Positions 1 to 9,359 are shown, counted from the first letter of the stretch. The stretch: DNA of 64,000 bases from Amycolatopsis circi (GCF_003385235.1 NZ_PQIA01000027.1:1-64000); one strand, 5' to 3'. Program-made: numbers and translations. The notes: generated from the sequence alone by a model not told the origin.

Positions 1-136
1 TTCGCCGGCCGCGTAAGATGTGTTTAAGGGACAGCCCCCGCCCCGGCTCCCCCGCCGGCGTTGAGCAGAGGCGGAATCCCTTGCGTGAAATAACTTCAGC
101 ACCGCGAATGAGAGCACGGACACTCCGCGCGCCTCA

Positions 137-1486
137 ATGTCCTATCAGGACAACGCAGGCATAATCGGTCCGGCGCGTTCTTTCCCGCGCCGAAAATCGG
201 CGGACGGCGGTGCTCGGGTGGCTACGACACGGAACAGACGAAGCCGGGTTCCGGTCGCGATCGTCGGCTGGCTGTCCCGGCCGCTGGCGTCGTTCCACCT
301 CGTGCTCGCGCTGTGCGGCCTGCTCACGCTGCTCGGCGTCATCATGGTGCTGTCGGCGTCCTCGGCGCAGCCGGGCGGCGTGTACAGCACGTTCCAGAAG
401 CACGTCATCTTCGTGCTCATCGGCCTGGTCGCGCTGTGGGCCGGGCTGCGGATTCCGTTGCGGCGGATCAGGTCCCTCTCGCCGATGCTGATGCTCGTCA
501 CGCTGGTGCTGCTCGCTCTGGTGCTCACCCCGTTCGGTGCGAAGGTGAACGGCGCGCAGCGGTGGTTCGCGCTCGGTCCGCTGACGCTGCAACCGGTCGA
601 GGTCGCGAAGGTCGCGTTGACCTTGTGGGGCGCGCACATTCTCGTGGTGAAAGCCCGGCTGCTGCACCACTGGCGGCACTTGCTGGTGCCGCTGGTGCCG
701 GTCGCGCTGCTGATGTTCGCCCTGGTGATGGCGCAGCCGAACCTCAGCGGGACGATCTCGCTCGGCATCGTGCTGCTGTCGCTGCTGTGGTTCTCCGGCG
801 CGCCGGGACGGTTGTTCGCCGCGCTGCTGGCCGGCGGCGTCGGCGGGTTCGTGGTGCTCGCGCTGGTCGCGGACTACCGGCTCGCGCGCGTGCTGTCGTT
901 CCTCTCCCCCGACGCGGACACCTCCGGCGCCGGATACCAGGCGGTGCAGGCGCAGTACGCACTCGCCGAGGGCGGGCTGTTCGGCGTCGGGCTCGGACAG
1001 GGCGCGTCGAAGTGGAAGTACCTGCCGAACGTGCAGAACGACTTCATTTTCGCGCTGATCGGCGAAGAACTCGGCTTCCTCGGCTGTGCGGTGGTGCTGC
1101 TGCTGTTCGGCGGGCTCGCACTGGTCGGCCTGCGGATCGCGACGCGCAACCTGGACCCGTGGATCCGCATCGTCGCCGCGACGATCACCGTGCTGCTGGT
1201 CGCGCAGGCGGCGGTCAACATCGGGTACGTCGTGAACGCACTGCCGGTTACCGGGGTGACGCTTCCGTTGGTGTCGTACGGCGGGACGTCGCTGATCGTG
1301 ACGATGTTCCTGTTCGGCGTGCTCGCCAGCTGCGCCCGGCATGAGCCCGCCGCGGTGGCGGACCTGAATCATCTCGGGCCGGGCAAGATCGGGCGGGTTC
1401 TGCGGTTGCCGGTGCCGGAGCCGTATCGGCCGGTCCGGGCTTCGGGGAAGACGACTCGCGCACGACGACCGGTGCGGCCTCGCTGA
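137..1486 (+). CDS. ftsW: FtsW/RodA/SpoVE family peptidoglycan glycosyltransferase
   Basis: Integral membrane SEDS protein that polymerises lipid II into glycan strands with a partner class B PBP. The 449-residue product has about ten hydrophobic segments and family landmarks: GAQRW followed by LTLQPVEVAK, the LPNVQNDFIFALIGEELG loop whose Asp (about residue 302) matches the catalytic Asp of the family, and the C-terminal PVTGVTLPLVSYGGTS block. The basic C-terminal tail is typical of actinomycetes. It stands alone, not in a dcw cluster with ftsI or mur genes, so it may be a second SEDS copy (RodA- or SpoVE-like) and not the division FtsW. An in-frame GTG at 218 would remove 27 poorly conserved residues. 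A family A palindrome follows the stop. Confidence 0.85.
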   Translation: MSYQDNAGIIGPARSFPRRKSADGGARVATTRNRRSRVPVAIVGWLSRPLASFHLVLALCGLLTLLGVIMVLSASSAQPGGVYSTFQKHVIFVLIGLVALWAGLRIPLRRIRSLSPMLMLVTLVLLALVLTPFGAKVNGAQRWFALGPLTLQPVEVAKVALTLWGAHILVVKARLLHHWRHLLVPLVPVALLMFALVMAQPNLSGTISLGIVLLSLLWFSGAPGRLFAALLAGGVGGFVVLALVADYRLARVLSFLSPDADTSGAGYQAVQAQYALAEGGLFGVGLGQGASKWKYLPNVQNDFIFALIGEELGFLGCAVVLLLFGGLALVGLRIATRNLDPWIRIVAATITVLLVAQAAVNIGYVVNALPVTGVTLPLVSYGGTSLIVTMFLFGVLASCARHEPAAVADLNHLGPGKIGRVLRLPVPEPYRPVRASGKTTRARRPVRPR

Positions 1487-1542
1487 CTCTTACCCTGCGG
1501 CAGTGGAGAGCACCGCCTAGGACGTCGCGCGGGCGGTTTACG

Positions 1543-1597
1543 GTCCGTGAGGGGAACCCTGAGGGACTCTGATTCCCTCAGGGTTCCCCTCACGGAC
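1543..1597. repeat. Family A 55-bp palindrome, copy 1
   Basis: Inverted repeat with 27-nt arms beginning GTCCGTGAGGGGAACCCTGA and a central base. It is nearly perfect, with a mismatch close to the centre (CTCTGATTC). The sequence is identical to the copy at 60778-60832. It lies between two convergent stop codons (1486 and 1653), so a bidirectional terminator role is plausible, although there is no T-tract. Confidence 0.9.
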
Positions 1598-1650
1598 GTT
1601 AAACAACGGTCAGAACGCGCATGCTTACGGATCGGCCGTATCGCCGGGGT

Positions 1651-2805
1651 TCACCGTTTCGGCCAATGCCAAGGCGGCTGATCGAGCCGCCCCTGCCCAG
1701 CCACCACCGTCGCGCCGAAGTCCTTTTCCAGTTCCAGTACTGTGGCATCCTCCAGAAACCGCACCAGCAGCTGGGAATGCGACACCACCAGCAGCTGCGT
1801 CTTCTTCGCCGCGGCAGTGATCAATGCGGCCAACGCTGGCAGCAGGTCCGGATGCAGGCTGGTTTCCGGTTCGTTCAGCACCAGCAGCTCCGGCGGGCGT
1901 GGGCTGAGCAGTGCCGCCGCCCACAGCAGGTAGCGCAGGGTCCCGTCGGAGAGTTCGGCGGCGCTCAGCGGGCGCAGCAAGCCGTGTTGGTGGAAGCGGA
2001 GGTCGAATCTGCCGTCGGCGGTGACCACTTCGACGGATGAGCCGGGGAAGGCGTCGTCGATCGCGGTGGAGAGGGCGTCAGCGTCAGTGGATTCTTGGAT
2101 GGTGCGCAGGGCTGCGGCCAGGTCGCCGCCGTCGTGGTCCAAGGCCCAAGTGCGGGTGCCGATTCGGCTTTGCCGAGCGGGGGCGCCGGCATCAGTGCGG
2201 AAGTGGTCGTAGAAGCGCCACGCGCGGACTCGGTCGCGGACGATCAGCAGTTCCGGGCACTGCCGCGGGTCGGCGAATTCGCTCAGCATGCTGTCGGTGA
2301 GCGCGATCGAGTGGCCGCTTTCGACCCACGATCCGGACTCGTCGCGGATGCGGACTCTCGTGCCGGAGCGGTCGGCCAGCAGCGCGGACGGGCGTAATAC
2401 TGGGCCGTGCCAGACGCATTCGCGTTTGTATTCGGGGTCCAGGTTGAAGGCCGTATCGGTGGGCACGGGCAGGCCGAAGTCGAGGGCGTAGCCGAATTCG
2501 TCGCCGGAGTAGCCGAGGCGCAGACCGACCGCTTTGGTCCGCTGCAAGGGTTGCACCGGCGACCGGCCCTCGCGGACGGCTCGGCTGATCGTCTCCGGAC
2601 CGGCCCAGAGCGTCGACGGCAGGCCGCCTTCCCCGGCGAGAGCGGCGACCGCGCCGTTGCGTCCGGCGTCGGCGAGCAGGCGCAGCGCGCGGTACAGGCT
2701 GGACTTGCCGGTGCCGTTCGCTCCGACGATCACGGTGAGCTGCGACAGCGGCAGCACCAGATCGCGCAGCGAGCGGTAGTTCTGGATCGCCAGGGTGGTC
2801 AGCAC
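1651..2805 (-). CDS. AAA family ATPase (RecF/OLD-like ABC-type)
   Basis: 384-residue ATPase of the RecF/SMC-related type without a visible nuclease domain. Walker A GANGTGKS is at residues 28-35. The Walker B region reads LLVLNEPETSLHPD near residue 305 and is followed by a SHSQ switch histidine. The leading TTLAIQNYRSLRD is a typical N-terminus. The GTG start at 2805 overlaps the stop of the sigma gene (GTGCTGA), which implies translational coupling. A longer reading frame upstream lies over the sigma gene and is not credible. Such stand-alone ATPases act in DNA repair or in defence pairs. No toxin or nuclease partner is adjacent, so the specific role is unknown. Confidence 0.75.
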   Translation of the reverse strand: MLTTLAIQNYRSLRDLVLPLSQLTVIVGANGTGKSSLYRALRLLADAGRNGAVAALAGEGGLPSTLWAGPETISRAVREGRSPVQPLQRTKAVGLRLGYSGDEFGYALDFGLPVPTDTAFNLDPEYKRECVWHGPVLRPSALLADRSGTRVRIRDESGSWVESGHSIALTDSMLSEFADPRQCPELLIVRDRVRAWRFYDHFRTDAGAPARQSRIGTRTWALDHDGGDLAAALRTIQESTDADALSTAIDDAFPGSSVEVVTADGRFDLRFHQHGLLRPLSAAELSDGTLRYLLWAAALLSPRPPELLVLNEPETSLHPDLLPALAALITAAAKKTQLLVVSHSQLLVRFLEDATVLELEKDFGATVVAGQGRLDQPPWHWPKR

Positions 2806-3767
2806 GCCGGCACCTCCGCGGGCAGGCCGAAGCGGGGGAACAACGCGGTTTCGAGAAACCAGGTGGCAGTGCGGATTCGGTCGCCCCACGGCTCGAGGAC
2901 GAGGATTCCCGCGGGATGCGCCACAGTTCCGTCGGGTTCCGTGAGGTAGCAGGCGAAGGCTGGATGGGTGTTGGCGCGCGTCGGGAGCAGGCGGAACTGC
3001 CGGGTGCCACGCCATTCGCCGAACCTGGCGAGGAACGCGGTGACGGCTTCCCGGCCGACGTATTCGTGCGGCGCGGGCGGCATGGCGAGCCAGCCGTCGT
3101 CGGTCAGGAGCGCGACAACGCCTTCGACGTCTCCCTCGCTGAACGCGTCCGCGAATCGTTGTGCGATCTCCCGCTCGCGTGGTGCTGGTGGAGCAGGTTC
3201 GACAGTTTGGCGCAGCTGGGCCCGCGCGCGTTGCAGAGCGCCTTTGACCGCGGTGGAGCTGGTGTCCAGCATCTCCGCGACCTCGGCGGTGGAGTAGTCG
3301 AGCACGTCGCGCAGCACGAGGACGGCGGCCTGGCGCGGCGGGAGTTTCTGCAGGGCCGCGACGAACGCCAGCTCGAAGGTTTCCTTGGCGCTGTAGTGCG
3401 CGGCGGGATCGTCCGGCGCGGGCTGCAGCCACGTCACCTCGGTGCGGCGGGTGGGCTCGGTCGGGGTGAACGGCGGCGACGGTTCGGCCGGGACGCGACG
3501 GCCGGCGTCGCGGAGGGCGTTGAGGCATCGGTTGGTCGCGATGCGGTACAGCCAGGCGCGCACCGAGGCTCGACCGGCGTAGCCGTCCAGCCCGCGCCAG
3601 GCGGCGAGGAGCGTCTCCTGCAGCAGGTCTTCGGCGTCGGTGAGGGACCCGAGGAGGCGGTAACAGTGCACTTGCAGCTCGTGCCGGTAGGGCTCGACCA
3701 GCTCGCGGAAGGCGTGCGCGTCTCCGGCGCGTGCGCGATCGAGGATGTCCTGGCCCACCCTTCGCAT
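2799..3767 (-). CDS. ECF sigma factor with C-terminal SnoaL-like domain
   Basis: RNA polymerase sigma factor of the extracytoplasmic function type, 322 residues. Region 2 is recognised by the segments YRLLGSLTDAEDLLQETLLAAW and VRAWLYRIATNRCLNALRD. Region 4 is recognised by LPPRQAAVLVLRDVLDYSTAEVAEML and the helix SSTAVKGALQRARAQL. The last roughly 110 residues (EREIAQRFADAFSEGDVEGVVALLTDD onward) form a SnoaL/NTF2-like domain, as in M. tuberculosis SigG-type factors where this tail modulates activity. No anti-sigma gene is adjacent. It is coupled to the downstream ATPase, and a DinB-fold protein is divergent. Confidence 0.88.
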   Translation of the reverse strand: MRRVGQDILDRARAGDAHAFRELVEPYRHELQVHCYRLLGSLTDAEDLLQETLLAAWRGLDGYAGRASVRAWLYRIATNRCLNALRDAGRRVPAEPSPPFTPTEPTRRTEVTWLQPAPDDPAAHYSAKETFELAFVAALQKLPPRQAAVLVLRDVLDYSTAEVAEMLDTSSTAVKGALQRARAQLRQTVEPAPPAPREREIAQRFADAFSEGDVEGVVALLTDDGWLAMPPAPHEYVGREAVTAFLARFGEWRGTRQFRLLPTRANTHPAFACYLTEPDGTVAHPAGILVLEPWGDRIRTATWFLETALFPRFGLPAEVPAC

Positions 3768-3833
3768 CCTGCCACCGTTCCGTTTCCGGGGCGGGCGGTG
3801 TCTTTACTGGCGACCCCTGTGAAAGGTGAAACG

Positions 3834-4394
3834 ATGAACCCTGTCGACGATCTGGCCGCCGTCCTCGATTCTGCCGGCGAGCTGGTCGCTGGCGTGTCTC
3901 GCTGGGACGCGCCGACGCCGTGCCCGGAGTGGACTGTCCGCGAACTGGTGAACCATCTGGTCCTCGGGCACCGGCTCTTCACCGCCGTCCTGCGCGGCGA
4001 GGCCAGCGGCTCGCTGGATCCTCGTTCTTCGGACGCGCTCGGGGACGATCCGGTCGCTGCCTATCGGGACGCGACCGCCGGCCTGCTCGCCGCGTTCCGG
4101 CAGCCGGGGGTGCTGGAGCAGGTCTTCGAGGTCCCCGCCGGGACGGTTCCGGGGATCGCCGCGGCACATCTGCGGATCGTCGAGGAACTCGTGCACGGCT
4201 GGGACCTCGCTCGCGCCACCGGTCAGGAGCCGAAGTTCGAGGACGCCTTAGTGGAGCGGGAAATCGCGTGCAGCGCGGCTCAACTGGCCAAGCTTCCGCC
4301 GGAGCGGAGCCCGTTCGCGCCGCCGGTTCCGGTCGCTGAGGACGCGTCGCCGCTGGATCGGCTGGCCGCGCTGCTCGGGCGATCGCCGAATTAG
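3834..4394 (+). CDS. TIGR03086-type DinB-fold metal-binding protein
   Basis: 186-residue protein of the DinB/mycothiol-dependent maleylpyruvate isomerase fold. The landmarks are the N-terminal WDAPTPCPEWTVRELVNHLVLGH (first metal His region) and the later ELVHGWDLARATG. Members are presumed thiol-dependent transferases or metal-binding proteins, and the substrate is unknown. The ATG at 3834 follows GAAAGGTGAAACG. It is divergent from the sigma factor gene, and its stop overlaps the stop of the convergent methyltransferase by 4 nt. Confidence 0.8.
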   Translation: MNPVDDLAAVLDSAGELVAGVSRWDAPTPCPEWTVRELVNHLVLGHRLFTAVLRGEASGSLDPRSSDALGDDPVAAYRDATAGLLAAFRQPGVLEQVFEVPAGTVPGIAAAHLRIVEELVHGWDLARATGQEPKFEDALVEREIACSAAQLAKLPPERSPFAPPVPVAEDASPLDRLAALLGRSPN

Positions 4395-5377
4395 CCGACG
4401 CGGAATTCCAGCAGACCTCGCTGGTCAGTCAACGGCGCGGCTGATTCCACTACTAAGCCAGCGGAAGCGGCGAGTGCGCGGAATTCCTCAATGCGTCGTT
4501 CGCGGCCGCCGAAATGGACCAGCATGACCAGGTCCATTTCGGTACGCGCGTGAATTCCGCTGACCGCTTCGATGGCGAGAATCCGGCCGGACGGGCCCGC
4601 CGCTTCCGCGCACCTTTGGAGGATGCGGCGAGCGTTCTCGTCGTCCCAGTTGTGCAGGATGTCCACCAGCACATAGACATCCGCTCCGGACGGGAGTGGA
4701 TCGAAGAAGCTGCCGCCGCGCACCTCGACCCGGTCGGCGAGCCCGCGGGCGGCGAAGGCGGCACGGGCCTCGCTTGCGGTGGGTTCGAGGTCGATCAGGT
4801 GGGCGCGCAGTTTTGGATTGTCTTCGAGGATCGCGGCGAGCAAATCTCCTCGGCCGCCGCCGACGTCGACTATCGACTCGAAGGAAGACCAGTCGATTCC
4901 GCTGACCACTTGCGGGATTTCAGTGCGGAATCGGTTGGTCATCTGCTGGTCGAAGGATTGCCGCAGGTGCGGTTGCTCGGAGAGATCAGACCAGAAATCC
5001 TTGCCGTACCGGCGGGAGTAAGCCGCTTCGCCGGTACGGATGCTGTGCGCCAGCTCGACAAAAGCGAGTTCGGCTCGACCGGCGGCGCGGTCCAGGTGCA
5101 GGAGGTTGGCCACGCCGTTTTCCTTGTCCTGACAGAGATTCGCGCCGTACGCAGTGGTCAGGTAGCCGTCGTCGGTGCGTTCGACCACGCCGAGCGTGAC
5201 CAGGTGGCCGAGCAGGACGTCGAGCGCGATCGGCGAGAGGTCCAGTTCCGCGGCGACGTCGTCGACAGTGCCGGGAGCGCGCAGCCGGTCGGGCAGGCCC
5301 AGCGTTACCGCGACTCGCAACGCCATCGGAGTCGCCAGACTGGCGGCACGGAGAAGGTGGTTCGCGTCATCACTCAC
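4391..5377 (-). CDS. SAM-dependent O-methyltransferase (plant-type small-molecule family)
   Basis: 328-residue class I methyltransferase of the Methyltransf_2 (DmpM/TcmN-like) type. An N-terminal dimerisation winged helix (MALRVAVTLGLPDRL through YLTTAYGANL) is followed by the SAM motif IVDVGGGRGDLLAAIL, the LVDILHNWDDENARRIL block with the catalytic His region, and a C-terminal EFRALAASAGL. These enzymes methylate hydroxyls of aromatic natural products. The GTG start at 5377 follows the Shine-Dalgarno AAGGTGGAG. A TetR gene is divergent, with a short palindrome between them, so repression by that TetR is likely. Confidence 0.85.
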   Translation of the reverse strand: MSDDANHLLRAASLATPMALRVAVTLGLPDRLRAPGTVDDVAAELDLSPIALDVLLGHLVTLGVVERTDDGYLTTAYGANLCQDKENGVANLLHLDRAAGRAELAFVELAHSIRTGEAAYSRRYGKDFWSDLSEQPHLRQSFDQQMTNRFRTEIPQVVSGIDWSSFESIVDVGGGRGDLLAAILEDNPKLRAHLIDLEPTASEARAAFAARGLADRVEVRGGSFFDPLPSGADVYVLVDILHNWDDENARRILQRCAEAAGPSGRILAIEAVSGIHARTEMDLVMLVHFGGRERRIEEFRALAASAGLVVESAAPLTDQRGLLEFRVG

Positions 5378-5460
5378 GTGACTCCACCTTGCCAGCCTGG
5401 TCAACCGACTTTTCCCTGCGAGACAACGGAATCCGCAGCCGGACAACACGACACAAAATC

Positions 5461-5472
5461 CGGAACATTCCG
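5461..5472. promoter_or_regulatory. Candidate TetR operator between methyltransferase and TetR
   Basis: Palindrome CGGAA-CA-TTCCG in the divergent intergenic region, just upstream of a TTATAC box that could be a -10 element for the TetR gene. This is inferred from symmetry and position only. Confidence 0.4.
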
Positions 5473-5532
5473 TCCGCTTATACCGATTGCCCTAAGCTGG
5501 CGGGCAGTGTCCAGGCACCGCAAGGAGTCTCA

Positions 5533-6165
5533 ATGTCCCGCCCGCGCAAGGTCCGCAAGGACGCGGAGGCCAACCGCGAACGGCTGCTCGTCGCGGCCGC
5601 CGCGGCGATGCTTCGCGAAGGCCGCCATGTCCCGCTGGCCGCCATCGCCGCCGAGGCCGGTCTCGGGATCGGCACGCTCTACCGCAGCTACTCCGACCGC
5701 GACGCGCTCCTGCACGCCTTGGAGCACCGCGCCTACGGCCTGCTCAACAGCCTGCTCGACCAGATCGACGAGGACAGCACCGGCCTCGACCAGGTCCGTT
5801 GCTATCTCGAAGGCACCGTGGACCTCGCCGACCAGCTCGTCCTTCCACTGCACGGCGGGCCCCCGCTCGTCACCCCAGAAGCGGTAGCCGCCCGAAAGTC
5901 GATTTACCGACGGCTCGACTTCTTCCTCGCCACCGGCCGCGAGGACGGCAGCATCCGCGGCGCGATCAACGCCACCGACCTCGTCGCGTTCAGCACCCTG
6001 CTCACGCAGCCGAAAGCCTCGGTCCTCGACTGGACCCACCTGGCGAGACGGCAGATCGCGCACTTCCTCAACGGCATCGCGACCGAAGGACCGATCGAAG
6101 TACCCGGTCCCGCCCTCGGGCGCGACGACGTCGAGCAGGCTTTCGAGGCTCGGTTGAACAGTTAG
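5533..6165 (+). CDS. TetR/AcrR family regulator
   Basis: 210-residue repressor. The N-terminal HTH is LAAIAAEAGLGIGTLYRSYSDRDALLHAL. The C-terminal part contains PEAVAARKSIYRRLDFFLATGREDGSIR, typical of the TetR_C class seen in SMR/efflux regulators. The ATG at 5533 follows AAGGAGTCTCA. It is divergent from the O-methyltransferase at 4391-5377, the most likely target. Confidence 0.88.
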   Translation: MSRPRKVRKDAEANRERLLVAAAAAMLREGRHVPLAAIAAEAGLGIGTLYRSYSDRDALLHALEHRAYGLLNSLLDQIDEDSTGLDQVRCYLEGTVDLADQLVLPLHGGPPLVTPEAVAARKSIYRRLDFFLATGREDGSIRGAINATDLVAFSTLLTQPKASVLDWTHLARRQIAHFLNGIATEGPIEVPGPALGRDDVEQAFEARLNS

Positions 6166-6220
6166 AAGGTCTTCCGAACGATCGGCCATGTTACCGTCGG
6201 GCGTCGTCAAGGAGGTGGGG

Positions 6221-6895
6221 ATGCCCGCAGCAGGCACCCGCAAGCCGATGCGCGAACGGTTCCGCGAGCAGGTGCGCGAGGAGGTCAAATTCGTCGCGCT
6301 CAACCAGCTCGCGGCCGGGGGCGCCCAGGCGATCTCCATCAACGCCATCGCCAAGCAGCTCGGCGTTTCCGGACCCGCGCTGTACCGCTATTTCTCCAGC
6401 CGCGACGAGCTGCTGACCGTCCTGGTCATCGACGCGTACCACGACCTCCGCGAGGCGATGGCGAACGCGCTCGACACCGACGCGCCCGACGCGGAAGCGC
6501 GGATCCGGCTGCTGGCCGCCGCCTACCGGGCTTGGGCGCGGGAAGAGCCGCATCGGTACGAGTTGCTGTTCAAGGCACCGTTTCCCGGATACGACGCGCA
6601 CGCCAAGCCGCTCGCCGAAGCGGCTCGGTCGCTGATGGGCGTGGTGCTCGGGGCGTTGCACCACCTCGATTCCACCGCCGCGGAGAAGCCGACTGCGTAT
6701 GAGAACGAGGAAGTGCTCGACGCCCGGCGCGCGAACACCGAGAACCATCAGCTGGCAGTCGCGTTGTGGTCGCGGCTGCATGGCTTTGTCAGCCTCGAAA
6801 TCGGCGGCGGCTTCACCGCGATGGGCCTCGACGCCGACGCGTTGTTCGAGACCGAAGTACAAGTGCTGACGGACCGGGTCTGCCGCGCCTCCTGA
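6221..6895 (+). CDS. TetR/AcrR family regulator with WHG-type C-terminus
   Basis: 224-residue repressor. The HTH is ISINAIAKQLGVSGPALYRYFSSRDELL. The C-terminal domain has EEPHRYELLFKAPFPGYD and LWSRLHGFVSLEIGGGF, which is the WHG/TetR_C_33 pattern. The start at 6221 is chosen because AAGGAGGTGG lies 3-12 nt upstream. An ATG at 6188 has no such site. The gene is convergent with and directly abuts the MFS gene, their stop codons being adjacent. Confidence 0.88.
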   Translation: MPAAGTRKPMRERFREQVREEVKFVALNQLAAGGAQAISINAIAKQLGVSGPALYRYFSSRDELLTVLVIDAYHDLREAMANALDTDAPDAEARIRLLAAAYRAWAREEPHRYELLFKAPFPGYDAHAKPLAEAARSLMGVVLGALHHLDSTAAEKPTAYENEEVLDARRANTENHQLAVALWSRLHGFVSLEIGGGFTAMGLDADALFETEVQVLTDRVCRAS

Positions 6896-8209
6896 TCACC
6901 GGCGAGACGCGCGCGGCTTCGCCCCCAACGCCACCGCCAGTACGGCTCCAGCCACCATGCACGCGCCGACCACCCACAACCCGGTCCGCTGCGTACCCGT
7001 CAGATCGCGCAGCCAGCCCGTCATATACGGCGCGACGAACCCGCTCAAGTTGCCCAATGCGTTGATCAACGCGATCCCGCCGGCGGCCGCCGCGCCGGAC
7101 AGGAAGTTCGACGGCAGCGCCCAGAACGTCGGCAGTGCCGCGCACACGCCCATCGCGCAGATGGTCACCGCGGTCATGGTGGCGTAAGGGTTTCCGAGAT
7201 ACAGCGCCACCGGGATCGCCGCGCCGCCGACGAGCATCGGCAGCGCGACGTGCCACGTCCGTTCCCCGGTCCGGTCGCCGTGGCGCGCCCACGGGACCAT
7301 CACCAGCGCACCCGCGACGTACGGGATCGCGTTCACCAAACCCGCCTGCAGCACGGTCAGTTTGGTGCCGAACTCCTCCCCGAACCCGGCGATGATCGTC
7401 GGCAGGAAGAAACCCAGCGCGTACAGGCCGTAGACGACCGCGAAGTACACGAACGCCAGCCCGAGGATCCGCGGGTGCGTAAGCGCTTTCCGCAGCGGCC
7501 AGTGGTGTTCGGCTTCGGTGGCGCGGCGTTCGGCGTCGAGTTCGCTGGTGAGCCAGTCGCGTTCCTCGGCGGACAGCCACTTCGCGGTTTCCGGCCGGTC
7601 GCTCAGGCAGAACCACGTGACGACGGCCAGCAGGATCGCCGGAACGCCTTCCACCAGGAACATGAACCGCCAGCCGGACAGGCCGAAGATGCCGTGCCCG
7701 CCGCTGATCAGGAGACTGGAGACAGTCGAGCCGATCGCGCTCGACACCGGCACCGCGCACATGAACAGCGCGACTGCCTTCGCCCGCTGCGCCGCCGGGA
7801 ACCAGTACGTCAGATACAAAATGATGCCGGGGAAGAACCCCGCCTCGGCGACACCGAGCACGAACCGCAGCACCACCAGCGTCGTGGTGTTCGGCACGAA
7901 CGCCATCGCGACAGCCACCGCGCCCCAGGTGATCATGATCCGCGCGATCCAGCGGCGCGCGCCGAACCGGTGCAGTGCGAGATTGCTCGGCACCTCAAGA
8001 ATCAGATAGCCGATGAAGAAGATCCCCGACGCGAGCCCGAACGCCGTCGCGGTCAGGCCGAGTTCCTTGTTCATCCCGTTCGGACCGGCGAACCCGATGT
8101 TGACCCGGTCCAGGTAGTTGACGAAGTACAGCAGCATCAGCAGCGGCATGACCCGCACCGCCGCCTTGGCCATGACCCGGTTGCCCAGTGCGCTCGTCTT
8201 CGTCGGCAT
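6896..8209 (-). CDS. MFS transporter, anion:cation symporter type
   Basis: 437-residue 12-TM permease of the ACS family (tartrate, phthalate and hydroxyphenylacetate transporters). The signature N-terminus LLYFVNYLDRVNIGFAG, then GYLILEVPSNLALHRFGARRWIAR and VLGVAEAGFFPGIILYLTYWFP, are diagnostic. It is probably an uptake system for an organic acid and is co-transcribed with the TIM-barrel-like gene upstream (32-nt gap). The shared control region includes a 24-bp palindrome and a divergent TetR. Confidence 0.87.
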   Translation of the reverse strand: MPTKTSALGNRVMAKAAVRVMPLLMLLYFVNYLDRVNIGFAGPNGMNKELGLTATAFGLASGIFFIGYLILEVPSNLALHRFGARRWIARIMITWGAVAVAMAFVPNTTTLVVLRFVLGVAEAGFFPGIILYLTYWFPAAQRAKAVALFMCAVPVSSAIGSTVSSLLISGGHGIFGLSGWRFMFLVEGVPAILLAVVTWFCLSDRPETAKWLSAEERDWLTSELDAERRATEAEHHWPLRKALTHPRILGLAFVYFAVVYGLYALGFFLPTIIAGFGEEFGTKLTVLQAGLVNAIPYVAGALVMVPWARHGDRTGERTWHVALPMLVGGAAIPVALYLGNPYATMTAVTICAMGVCAALPTFWALPSNFLSGAAAAGGIALINALGNLSGFVAPYMTGWLRDLTGTQRTGLWVVGACMVAGAVLAVALGAKPRASRR

Positions 8210-8241
8210 GTCCGGATCTCACCTGTCCGGACCCTGCCGAG

Positions 8242-9261
8242 TCAAGGCTTTGCGTAATGCTTCGCGACCGCCGTGAACGCTTCCTTCGGTTCCCAGTTCA
8301 GCCCCGGGTATGTCGTGCCCGAGCGGTCCTCCAGGACCTTCACCAGGCCGAAGCTGGCTAGATCAAGATCGTTGCCGCCCGGCCGGTGCGGATAGTTGTA
8401 AAGCGCGAACAGGAACACGAACGCACTGTCCACTCCCTCCTCGTCGAAGATCTCCAGCAGCTCGCGCAGATACGTGGCCTGTCCGGCTTCGTCGCGTTCG
8501 TACTCGCCGTCGATGCGGAGCGGATCGCCGGTTTCCTTGTCGTACTCGGTGATCTCCATGCTCTGCGGCGCGACGTCGCCCGCTCCGCGCCAGGTCGCCG
8601 TGCCGAATCCGGTGATCGCGACCGGTTTCCCTTGCGCCACCAGGGTTCGCACGCCGTCCTGGAAGATGTCGGCGACCTCGGCGGAGCGAATGAGTTCCAT
8701 CGTGACGAAGTCGAACCGGCTCCAGTCCAGCCGCTCGTACTGGATGCACGCATAGGTGACCGCGCCGCGGAACCGGTGCCGCACGACCTTGACGGCGGTG
8801 TCGAGAAACGCGTCGAGCCGTTTGCTCACCTCGGCGAGCCGCTCAGCGCGGCCGTCCGGTTCGGCGAACAGCAGCCCGAGCCGCTCGGCGAGGTCTTCAC
8901 CGGGCAGGAAGCCGTGATTCATGATGCTCAGCTCGACGCCGGTCACGAACACGACGTTCGCCCCGGTGGCGCGCAGGCGTTCCGCTCGGGTCGCGCAGTC
9001 GGCGAAGAGGGCGAGCATCTCGTCGTGGGACTGCTCCAGCGGATACGGCGAGAACCAGACCTCCAGCCCCAGGTCGGCCGCCCACCGCGCGGCCTGCTCG
9101 AGCCGGTCCGGATCGCCGCCGACGACCTGTACCGCGGTGCAGTGCAGGTCGTCGCGGATGATCGCCAGCTCGCGCTTCACCACCTCCGGTTCGAAGCTCT
9201 CCCGCGACGACCGTCCATTGCGGACGAACCCGGTGTCGTACGTCATTCCCTTGCCGCGCAT
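8242..9261 (-). CDS. TIM-barrel-like protein of the family often labelled abortive infection protein
   Basis: 339-residue soluble protein. It resembles a (beta/alpha)8 glycosidase-like family: GKGMTYDTGFVRNG at the N-terminus, LGLEVWFSPYPLEQSHDEM, GANVVFVTGVELSIMNHGFLPG, then VTYACIQYERLDWSRFDFV and FVFLFALYNYPHRPGGNDLDLASFGLV. Homologues are commonly named abortive phage infection proteins, but the context here is catabolic: it precedes an organic-acid MFS in one operon controlled by a divergent TetR. The start at 9261 follows GAGAGGAAACCGCC. Function is unproven. Confidence 0.7.
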   Translation of the reverse strand: MRGKGMTYDTGFVRNGRSSRESFEPEVVKRELAIIRDDLHCTAVQVVGGDPDRLEQAARWAADLGLEVWFSPYPLEQSHDEMLALFADCATRAERLRATGANVVFVTGVELSIMNHGFLPGEDLAERLGLLFAEPDGRAERLAEVSKRLDAFLDTAVKVVRHRFRGAVTYACIQYERLDWSRFDFVTMELIRSAEVADIFQDGVRTLVAQGKPVAITGFGTATWRGAGDVAPQSMEITEYDKETGDPLRIDGEYERDEAGQATYLRELLEIFDEEGVDSAFVFLFALYNYPHRPGGNDLDLASFGLVKVLEDRSGTTYPGLNWEPKEAFTAVAKHYAKP

Positions 9262-9303
9262 GGCGGTTTCCTCTCGTTCGGGGACGCCGCCCACCATACG
9301 CAT

Positions 9304-9327
9304 CAAACTTGCGTGCACGCAAGTTTG
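9304..9327. promoter_or_regulatory. Perfect 24-bp palindromic operator
   Basis: CAAACTTGCGTG followed directly by its exact reverse complement, in the 98-bp gap between the divergent TIM-barrel gene and TetR gene. Its size and perfect symmetry fit a TetR dimer site controlling both directions. Confidence 0.75.
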
Positions 9328-9359
9328 CGTAGGCGCACGAACCCTGCGAGACTGAGCAC

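Noticed and set aside
134..1372. Long open frame antisense to ftsW
   Set aside because: High-GC shadow frame rich in Arg, His, Gln and Pro with no domain; the plus-strand gene is unmistakable.
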